DNA of 46,733 nucleotides, taken from NCBI RefSeq assembly GCF_001542415.1, contig NZ_LNCU01000115.1:1-46733 (forward strand). The letters run 5' to 3'. The position numbers were made by a program, and so were the translations under genes. Below are positions 41,383 through 46,733 of this stretch, piece by piece (within the stretch, counting starts at the first letter, position 1; every line of letters begins with the position of its first letter). The DNA is from Bradyrhizobium macuxiense (GTDB lineage Bacteria > Pseudomonadota > Alphaproteobacteria > Rhizobiales > Xanthobacteraceae). Under the pieces are notes generated by a model. That model searched no databases. It was not told the DNA's origin and was given only the letters and a program-made list of their open reading frames with translations.

Positions 41383-41412
41383 TGTATAGCCTAAGTACAC
41401 AGGTCTGTGTAA
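41383..41412. promoter_or_regulatory. TetR operator and autoregulated promoter
   Basis: TACACAG-GT-CTGTGTA (41396-41411) is a perfect 7-bp dyad. On the minus strand TTACAC (41407-41412) and TATACA (41383-41388) form a -35/-10 pair 18 bases apart for the TetR gene, with the operator between them. On the plus strand TTGACA (41367-41372) is a likely -35 for the MFS gene, whose -10 (about 41390-41397, poor) would also overlap the operator. Confidence 0.65.
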
Positions 41413-41476
41413 CCAAAAGATATGGGAATCGCAGGCTGCGGCTATCGTGCTGCGGCCGGTCGGGAGAACAAGAACA

Positions 41477-42709
41477 ATGTCCCTGTTGAAGGTCCTGCGT
41501 CCCTCGCTTCCGATCCTGATCGGCACCTCCATCATGCTCACGCTGAGCATGGGGCTGCGCCAGAGTCTCGGCATCTTCATGCAGCCGCTGACGCATGACA
41601 TCCATATCTCGGTGTCCGATTTCACGCTGGCGCTGGCCGTGCAGAACCTCGCCTGGGGCTTCCTGCAGCCGATGGCGGGCGCGATGACGGTGCGCTACGG
41701 CTTCCGCACGATCACGGTGACGGGCGCGGTGCTCTACATCGCCGGGCTTGCGTTGATGGCAACCGCACACGGACTGGTCGCCATCATGATCGGCGGCGGT
41801 GTGCTGATCGGCGCCTCGCTCGCCTGTACGGCAAATGCCATGGCGATGTCGGTCTCGGCGCGTGCGGTGCCGCCGACGGTGCGCTCGACCGTGCTCGGCA
41901 TCGTCTCCGCCGCGGGCTCGCTCGGTGCACTGGTGTCGGCGCCGATCGGCCAGATGCTCAATGAAGGATTCGGCTGGCGCGTTGGGCTCGCCGGCTTCGT
42001 GATCCTGTCGATCGCGATGATCCCGGCCGCCTGGTATGCCGGACGGGTCGACAGCGTTCCGCTCCCCAAGCCCGTAGGCGACGATATCGGCAACGCCACC
42101 GCCATGACGGCGGCGAAGACGGCGTTCAGCAACGCGTCCTTCGTCGTGATGACCTGCGCCTACATGGTCTGCGGCATGCAGCTCGTGTTCCTCACCACGC
42201 ATCTGCCGTCGTATCTCGCGATCTGTGGCCTCGACCCGATGCTCAGCGCGCAGACGCTCGGCATGATCGGCGGCTTCAACGTGCTGGGCTCGCTGTTCTT
42301 CGGCTGGGCCGGCCAACGCTGGAACAAGCTCGCGCTGCTCGGTGCGATCTACATCCTGCGCTCGCTGGCGCTCGCCTGGTACTTCATGCTGCCGGCAACG
42401 CCTGCATCCACGCTGTTGTTCGGCGCCATCATGGGCTTCCTCTGGATGGGCGTCGGTCCGTTGACCGCGGGCGCGGTCGCCGAGATGTTCGGACTGCGCT
42501 GGCAGGCGATGATCCAGGGTCTCGCCTTCATGAGCCACCAGATCGGCAGCTTCCTCGGCGCCTACGGAGGAGGGGTGATCTACGACACCTTCGGGTCCTA
42601 CACCATGGCGTGGCGCATCGGCGTCGCGCTCGGCCTGACCGGCGGCATCATCCAGCTGACGTTCGCGCTGATCCGGCCGTCGCAACCGCCGTTGCTCAAG
42701 GCCGCCTAG
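41477..42709 (+). CDS. MFS transporter
   Basis: Inner-membrane protein of 410 residues with 12 predicted helices. The loop GAMTVRYGFRTITVTGAVLY and the region FGWAGQRWNKLALLGAIYILRSL are MFS motifs; the overall pattern resembles the oxalate/formate antiporter or monocarboxylate-like groups, so a small organic acid is a plausible substrate. GGGAGA lies ten bases before the ATG at 41477. It is divergent from its likely TetR regulator. A weak hairpin (arms 42731-42741 and 42747-42757, one mismatch) follows the stop without a T-run. Confidence 0.87.
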   Translation: MSLLKVLRPSLPILIGTSIMLTLSMGLRQSLGIFMQPLTHDIHISVSDFTLALAVQNLAWGFLQPMAGAMTVRYGFRTITVTGAVLYIAGLALMATAHGLVAIMIGGGVLIGASLACTANAMAMSVSARAVPPTVRSTVLGIVSAAGSLGALVSAPIGQMLNEGFGWRVGLAGFVILSIAMIPAAWYAGRVDSVPLPKPVGDDIGNATAMTAAKTAFSNASFVVMTCAYMVCGMQLVFLTTHLPSYLAICGLDPMLSAQTLGMIGGFNVLGSLFFGWAGQRWNKLALLGAIYILRSLALAWYFMLPATPASTLLFGAIMGFLWMGVGPLTAGAVAEMFGLRWQAMIQGLAFMSHQIGSFLGAYGGGVIYDTFGSYTMAWRIGVALGLTGGIIQLTFALIRPSQPPLLKAA

Positions 42710-43211
42710 TTTCCGGCTCTCGCACTTTGGACGGCTGCCAACTAAATTGGCGGCCGTTACGGGCTGCCCATTTGCCAGTCAGTTGCCTGCTGAAACAGCA
42801 TGCAGGAGTGCGTCGCGCCGCTTTATTCGCGAACTGAAACGGCAATCCTTTCAACGTGCTACCTCGGCGATGCCGGTGGCACGAATCTTGATTGAATCCA
42901 GGCAAGAATGGAGGCGGAAACTGTGGTTTCGGTTTTCCGTCTGGGGACGCATTGGGAAAAGGCTGGCCGATGATGAGGCTAGTCGCCGTCAAGCTCCAGC
43001 CATCCGAACCCGACGGCCATCGCCGTGCCGCCGAGCAAAGAGTTGTTGCGCCTTGTGCCAGGCTTGATGCGGCCGCGACTTTTACGCTGCAAGACATCCC
43101 GAGAACCGGACAGGCTGGCAACGCGTCGGCGCTTGCTGCGCTGTCCGCGTACGGCCGGGAGAGCCCGGCAGGGCGGCTTCAACCACTGACATTTCTTGCG
43201 AGGGGAGGACG
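42710..43211 (+). other. 502-bp gene-free region upstream of amtB with a possible sigma54 promoter
   Basis: No glnK, which normally precedes amtB, is present, and I accept no coding frame here. TGGCAC-GAATC-TTGAT (42877-42892) matches the sigma54 consensus TGGCAC-N5-TTGCA at -24 and spacing, but has GA instead of GC at -12. It lies about 320 bp before amtB. A ribosome site GGGGAGG is just before the amtB start. Confidence 0.4.
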
Positions 43212-44606
43212 ATGATGCAGTTAGCGACAGACACGCGCCAACGGCTCGTGAGACTTCTGGTTGCCCTCTTGGGAGTAGCGTGCCTCTACCTTCTGTTCAG
43301 CGACCTCGCACTGGCTGAGGACGCCGCGCCGCCGGCCTGCGGCGGCAAGATCCTCGAAAAGTGTACGCCGAACTCCGGCGACACCGCGTGGATGCTGACA
43401 TCCGTCGCACTTGTCTTGATGATGACGGTCCCGGGTCTTGGGCTGTTCTATGGCGGCATGGTGCGCAAGAAGAATGTCGGCGACACCGTGATGACCAGTT
43501 TCGCCGTCACCTGCCTGGTCACCATCCTGTTCGCGGCCCTTACCTACAGCCTGGCGTTTCGTGCAGGCACTCCGTTTATCGGCGGTCTCGATCGCATGTT
43601 TCTCAAGGACATCCTGAGCGACATCGGGAAGGGCGGGATCGGCAATCCCAATCCGCTTGCCGCGACCATTCCGGAATCCGTCTACATCTGCTTTCAGATG
43701 ACCTTTGCCATCATCACGCCGGCTCTGATTGCCGGCGCATTTGCCGAGCGGATGAAATTCTCGGCGATGCTCTGGTTCATCGGGCTGTGGGCGATTTTCG
43801 TCTATGCGCCGGTCGCGCACTGGGTGTGGGGGCCTGACGGAATCTTTTCCGCGGGTAACGATGCCGCGTGGGTGAAAGTGCTCGATTTCGCCGGCGGCAC
43901 CGTCGTGCATATCAATGCCGGCGTTGCCGGCCTCATGTGTGCGATCATGCTCGGCAAGCGTGTCGAGACCGGGCCGGCGCACAACATGGTGCTGACCTTC
44001 ATCGGCGCCTCGCTGCTGTGGGTCGGTTGGTTCGGCTTCAACGCCGGCTCGGCTGTCACGGCGGGGATGCAGGCCGGCATGGCGATGCTGGTGACGCAGA
44101 TTGCAACCGCGGTAGCCGGCTTCACCTGGATGCTGGTGGAGTGGGCGCTCAAGGGCAAACCGACCGTCGTCGGCATCTGTTCGGGTGCCGTCGCCGGCCT
44201 CGTGGCGATTACGCCGGCTTCGGGCTTCGTCGGACCGGTCGGCGCGTTCGCCATCGGCATCGCAGCCGGTGTTGTCTGCTATTGGGGATGCACCGGACTG
44301 AAGCGCATGTTCAGCTACGATGACGCGCTGGATTGCTTCGGCGTCCATGCCCTCGGTGGTATCGTCGGGGCGCTGCTGACCGGGGTGTTCGCGGTCGAGC
44401 AATACGGCGGAACGGCGGGCGCTCTGGAAGGCAATGTCGGCCAGTTCTTCAACCAGTGCATCGGCGTTGCGACTGTATTCGTCTATGACGCCATCGTGAG
44501 CCTGATCATCCTGTTCGTGGTCAATCTCTTCGTCGGCCTGCGTGTGACGAAGGACATCGAGCGCGAGGGGCTGGATCTCGCGCTACATGGGGAAGTCGTG
44601 CAATAA
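43212..44606 (+). CDS. amtB: Ammonium transporter AmtB
   Basis: Trimeric inner-membrane channel of 464 residues with a cleaved N-terminal signal (to about residue 35) and 11 helices. The twin His of the pore are visible in VVHINAGVAGL and DCFGVHALGGIVG, with VPGLGLFYGGMVRKKN, SVYICFQMTFAIITPALIAGAFAER, residues 157-181, and WVGWFGFNAGSA. The C-terminal tail (LRVTKDIEREGLDLALHGEVVQ, final 22 residues) is the GlnK-contact segment. ATG occurs twice at 43212 and 43215. No glnK adjoins it here, so regulation by a PII protein must come from elsewhere. A 42-residue membrane peptide gene follows. Confidence 0.95.
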   Translation: MMQLATDTRQRLVRLLVALLGVACLYLLFSDLALAEDAAPPACGGKILEKCTPNSGDTAWMLTSVALVLMMTVPGLGLFYGGMVRKKNVGDTVMTSFAVTCLVTILFAALTYSLAFRAGTPFIGGLDRMFLKDILSDIGKGGIGNPNPLAATIPESVYICFQMTFAIITPALIAGAFAERMKFSAMLWFIGLWAIFVYAPVAHWVWGPDGIFSAGNDAAWVKVLDFAGGTVVHINAGVAGLMCAIMLGKRVETGPAHNMVLTFIGASLLWVGWFGFNAGSAVTAGMQAGMAMLVTQIATAVAGFTWMLVEWALKGKPTVVGICSGAVAGLVAITPASGFVGPVGAFAIGIAAGVVCYWGCTGLKRMFSYDDALDCFGVHALGGIVGALLTGVFAVEQYGGTAGALEGNVGQFFNQCIGVATVFVYDAIVSLIILFVVNLFVGLRVTKDIEREGLDLALHGEVVQ

Positions 44607-44678
44607 TCTGGGGCGGCATTCCGCAGGGCCGGCGATCGCCGCCGGCCCACACGGGTCAAAGCTGTTCGAGGTGATCCC

Positions 44679-44807
44679 ATGAACTGGTTCTATTGGAACA
44701 CAGCATGGTCGCTGTTCTTCAGCCTGATTTGGTTCATGACCATCACGCACAATCCCGATGCGCGCGTCGCGGATGCGCATCTGCGTGACGAGGCGTTCGG
44801 CGGCTAG
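44679..44807 (+). CDS. Unannotated 42-residue single-helix membrane peptide
   Basis: Short frame MNWFYWNTAWSLFFSLIWFM followed by TITHNPDARVADAHLRDEAFGG. The first 22 residues are an aromatic-rich transmembrane helix; the tail is polar. GAGGTGAT lies five to seven bases before the ATG, a strong ribosome site. The stop TAG (44805-44807) shares CTAG with the stop of the convergent gene (44804-44806), the compact end-to-end layout of two real genes. It lies 72 bp after amtB on the same strand, so may be cotranscribed. I do not recognise the family; a small subunit or regulator of a membrane protein is possible. Confidence 0.65.
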   Translation: MNWFYWNTAWSLFFSLIWFMTITHNPDARVADAHLRDEAFGG

Positions 44808-45334
44808 CTGCGGTAGTAGCGCCACATCCTGAGGAACGTTCGATGGATTTCGTCGGGCGCGCGATCGAACGGGTCCAGGTTGACCCGCACCACGCCGCGA
44901 TGATCCATCGACCAGGGCAGCCGCATCAACAGGCGATAGATCGGCCGCTTGCGCCAGTCGGCGACAAGCGCGCTGCTCAGCGGCACGTTGAGCGCGATCT
45001 GCAGCTCATGCACCGTCATCGCCCGCTCGGCGATCTCTGCAAGATCGATGCGCTCGATGGCGCGCCATCGGATCAGCCCGAAGGCCTGGATGAAGATGCC
45101 GTATTGGTTGGCGCCGATGGTCGGACGGCCAGCCTCCAGCAGGGGAATGTTGTAGTAGGTGAAGGCGGCCGCCGCGGCCGCAAGCGCCAGCCAGTAAAGC
45201 GCGCCGGTGATCCACGAGGCGGTGAGGAAGATCGCGGCCAGCGCTGCCGTGATGTACACGGGAAAGTAGGTGTCCTCGCGTCCGTAGGCGACCGAGTAGC
45301 CGCCGACATCTTGCTCTTGCAAGGCTGCGATCAT
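44804..45334 (-). CDS. Small membrane hypothetical protein
   Basis: Protein of 176 residues from the ATG at 45332-45334 (MIAALQEQDVGGYSVAYGRE). Two adjacent hydrophobic helices (about 28-45 and 48-66) are followed by a cytoplasmic part of about 105 residues (YGIFIQAFGLIRWRAIERIDLAEI; SMDHRGVVRVNLDPFDRAPDEI), an arrangement like PH-domain-type bacterial membrane proteins. An upstream ATG at 45439 would run through the rpmG terminator and is rejected. Function unknown. Confidence 0.65.
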   Translation of the reverse strand: MIAALQEQDVGGYSVAYGREDTYFPVYITAALAAIFLTASWITGALYWLALAAAAAAFTYYNIPLLEAGRPTIGANQYGIFIQAFGLIRWRAIERIDLAEIAERAMTVHELQIALNVPLSSALVADWRKRPIYRLLMRLPWSMDHRGVVRVNLDPFDRAPDEIHRTFLRMWRYYRS

Positions 45335-45390
45335 GTGAACCCTATGCCCGGGCCGGTGCGGGAAGCATAGGCGAGGATGCGCGGCCGCAA

Positions 45391-45420
45391 AAACAAAAAC
45401 GGGGCCGCGAAGGGCCCCGT
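45391..45420 (-). terminator. Intrinsic terminator of rpmG
   Basis: Arms ACGGGGCC (45399-45406) and GGCCCCGT (45413-45420); on the minus strand the stem is followed by TTTTGTTT. It lies 24 bp after the rpmG stop. Confidence 0.9.
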
Positions 45421-45443
45421 TCGAACGCTGGAAGCACACGATC

Positions 45444-45611
45444 TTACTTGATCTTGGCTTCCTTGAACTCGACGTGCTTGCGCGCGACCGGGTCGTACTT
45501 CTTCTTGACTAGCTTGTCGGTCATGGTGCGCGAATTCTTCTTGGCGACGTAGTAGAAGCCGGTGTCGGCCGTCGACACGAGCTTGACCTTGATGGTGACC
45601 GCCTTGGCCAT
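45444..45611 (-). CDS. rpmG: Ribosomal protein L33
   Basis: Basic protein of 55 residues in the large ribosomal subunit near the E site. It starts MAKAVTIKVKLVSTADTGFY, continues with VAKKNSRTMTDKLVKKKYDP and ends VEFKEAKIK, which is standard L33. The cysteine pairs of the zinc-binding form are absent, so it is the zinc-independent type. GAGG lies about eight bases before the ATG. A clear promoter (45675-45702) and terminator flank it, so it is a single-gene unit. Confidence 0.96.
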   Translation of the reverse strand: MAKAVTIKVKLVSTADTGFYYVAKKNSRTMTDKLVKKKYDPVARKHVEFKEAKIK

Positions 45612-45674
45612 GTGCAAACCTCAAAAATGCAGGGGTAATCGAGAGCCGGCCAAATCGGCCCGCGTTTGGCCGGG

Positions 45675-45702
45675 AAACTAGCCAGAAACCGCCCAAAGTC
45701 AA
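45675..45702 (-). promoter_or_regulatory. rpmG promoter
   Basis: On the minus strand TTGACT (45697-45702) and TAGTTT (45675-45680) form a sigma70-type pair with a 16-base spacer, about 65 bp before the rpmG start. Confidence 0.7.
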
Positions 45703-45738
45703 GGATTTCCGGCTCCAGATCGGTCCGATTCCGGCCGA

Positions 45739-46733
45739 TTAACCCTCGAAGAACTGGTTTTTCGGCCGCGGCAGGCCCAGATTCTCGCGCAACGTCCGCC
45801 CTTCGTACTCGGTACGGAAGATTCCGCGCTTCTGCAGTTCCGGCACCACCCTGTCGACGAACTCGAACAATCCCTGCGGCAGATACGGGAACATGATGTT
45901 GAAGCCGTCGCTGCCACGGCTCGTCAGCCATTCCTCCATCTGGTCGGCGATGGTCTGCGGCGTACCGACGAAGGCGAGCCCGCCATAGCCGCCGACGCGC
46001 TGGGCGAGCTGGCGCACCGTGAGCTTGTCGCGCGCGGCGACATCGACGAGGCGCTGCCGGCCGCTCTTGCTGGCGTTGGTTTCCGGAATCGGCGGCAGCG
46101 GCCCGTCCGGATCGAAGCCGGAGGCGTCGGTGCCGAGGATCACCGAGAGCGAGGCGATCGCACTGTCGTAATGCACGCGGCTGTCGAGCAGCGCGCGCTT
46201 CTCCTTGGCTTCCTCGACGCTGTCGCCGACCACGACGAACGCGCCGGGCAGGATCTTCAGATGCTCGGGATCGCGGCCGATCTTCTCCATGCGGCCCTTG
46301 ATGTCGGCGTAGAGCTTCTGTCCGTCGGCGAGGCTGCCGCCGCCGGTGAAGACGGCTTCCGCCGTCTCTGCCGCAAGCTGCCTGCCGTCATCGGAGGCAC
46401 CGGCCTGCACGATCACCGGCCAGCCCTGCACCGGGCGGGCGATGTTCAGCGGGCCGCGGACCGAGAGATATTTGCCCTTGTGATTGAGCACATGCATCTT
46501 GTCGGGATCGACAAACAGGCCGGACTCGACGTCGCGCACGAAAGCATCGTCGGCGAAGGAGTCCCACAGGCCGGTGACGACATCGTAGAACTCGCGGGCG
46601 CGCTTGTAGCGCTCGGCATGCTCCATGTGATCGTCGAGGCCGAAATTCAGCGCCGCATCCGGATTGGAGGTCGTGACGATATTCCAGCCGGCGCGGCCGC
46701 CGGAGATGTGGTCCAGCGAGGCGAAGCGGCGGG
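45739..46733 (-). CDS. Flavin-dependent monooxygenase, NtaA/SnaA/DszA type (5' end outside window)
   Basis: Luciferase-like FMNH2-dependent monooxygenase; 330 C-terminal residues are present and the frame runs open to the right window edge. The edge segment RFASLDHISGGRAGWNIVTT is a hallmark of the NtaA/SnaA/DszA branch, followed by ERYKRAREFYDVVTGLWDSF, HKGKYLSVRGPLNIARPVQG, PVIVQAGASDDGR and the late VGTPQTIADQMEEWLTSRGSDGFNI. Members oxidise aminopolycarboxylates, sulfonates or sulfur heterocycles with a separate flavin reductase; the substrate here is unknown. The conserved C-terminus RTLRENLGLPRP is complete. Confidence 0.9.
   Translation of the reverse strand, partial: RRFASLDHISGGRAGWNIVTTSNPDAALNFGLDDHMEHAERYKRAREFYDVVTGLWDSFADDAFVRDVESGLFVDPDKMHVLNHKGKYLSVRGPLNIARPVQGWPVIVQAGASDDGRQLAAETAEAVFTGGGSLADGQKLYADIKGRMEKIGRDPEHLKILPGAFVVVGDSVEEAKEKRALLDSRVHYDSAIASLSVILGTDASGFDPDGPLPPIPETNASKSGRQRLVDVAARDKLTVRQLAQRVGGYGGLAFVGTPQTIADQMEEWLTSRGSDGFNIMFPYLPQGLFEFVDRVVPELQKRGIFRTEYEGRTLRENLGLPRPKNQFFEG

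Noticed and set aside
42892..43215. 107-codon frame upstream of amtB, considered as a possible glnK
   Set aside because: The product has none of the PII motifs (no T-loop tyrosine segment) and overlaps the amtB start without a plausible ribosome site.
1..46733. tRNA, rRNA, CRISPR or integrase-attachment site
   Set aside because: I looked for T-loop sequences, rRNA signatures and regularly spaced repeats; the GGTTCGA-like matches lie in coding DNA without cloverleaf partners and no spaced repeat array is present.

Overview
The window is about 47 kb of GC-rich DNA with the gene content of a rhizobial alphaproteobacterium, most likely a Bradyrhizobium or a close relative. This is inferred from gene content, not from a database search. 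Supporting genes are a MipZ division-site ATPase, a DivK-PleD pair, clustered GANTC (CcrM-type) sites in front of mipZ, a PHB phasin, an EipB/DUF1849 envelope protein, a Bug-type tripartite tricarboxylate receptor, DUF1489 and DUF3572 proteins, and several families of dispersed palindromic intergenic repeats. I see no rRNA, tRNA, CRISPR array, prophage or plasmid origin. Nearly all genes look intact. The first (IS630 transposase) and the last (flavin-dependent monooxygenase) are cut by the window edges.

Layout. 1-1.03 kb: right part of an IS630-type insertion sequence abutting the 3' end of a DUF599 membrane protein gene. 1.0-8.1 kb: housekeeping and small conserved genes (GST, YidB-like, DUF1489, a ClpP-fold periplasmic protein, panC, mipZ). 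8.1-13.7 kb: an AT-richer gap, an envelope alpha/beta hydrolase, a VWA protein / DUF302 / membrane J-domain cluster, and a D-Ala-D-Ala carboxypeptidase with a C-terminal SPOR domain. 14-19.5 kb: phasin behind a candidate PhaR-type operator, a TadG-like VWA protein, and clpS-clpA. 19.5-27 kb: accessory metabolism and transport, including an AraC regulator divergent from a nitrilase-aldoxime dehydratase operon and a LysR regulator divergent from a bile-acid/sodium-symporter-like protein. 27-35.6 kb: a GrdB-like protein without selenocysteine, a lytic transglycosylase with a SPOR-like tail, a Bug receptor with TrmO, a HIT protein, a COG3146 acyltransferase-like protein, glycerophosphodiesterase, two RidA paralogues and eipB. 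35.7-39.3 kb: dinB coupled to a DUF3572 gene, divergent from divK-pleD. 39.4-46.7 kb: a serine beta-lactamase-like hydrolase, a TetR/MFS pair with a clear operator, amtB followed by an unlisted 42-residue membrane peptide, rpmG, and the truncated monooxygenase.

How the genes work together. The clearest functional unit is the aldoxime-to-carboxylate cassette at 21.7-25 kb: aldoxime dehydratase makes a nitrile from an aldoxime, nitrilase hydrolyses it to an acid and ammonia, and the divergent AraC protein is the likely sensor. The cell-cycle genes mipZ, divK and pleD carry GANTC and GTTAAC elements upstream, consistent with CcrM/GcrA/CtrA timing. Two peptidoglycan enzymes (11977-13734 and 28200-29162) both end in SPOR-type domains, which target enzymes to septal, denuded glycan. 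The VWA and J-domain genes at 9.6-11.7 kb may form an uncharacterised chaperone-like pair.

The observations I rate highest are the nitrilase/aldoxime cassette with its 22-bp-phased direct repeats, the GANTC cluster at mipZ, the paired TGC-N3-GCA dyads at the phasin promoter, the small membrane gene after amtB that shares a CTAG stop with its convergent neighbour, and the selenocysteine-free GrdB-like protein.
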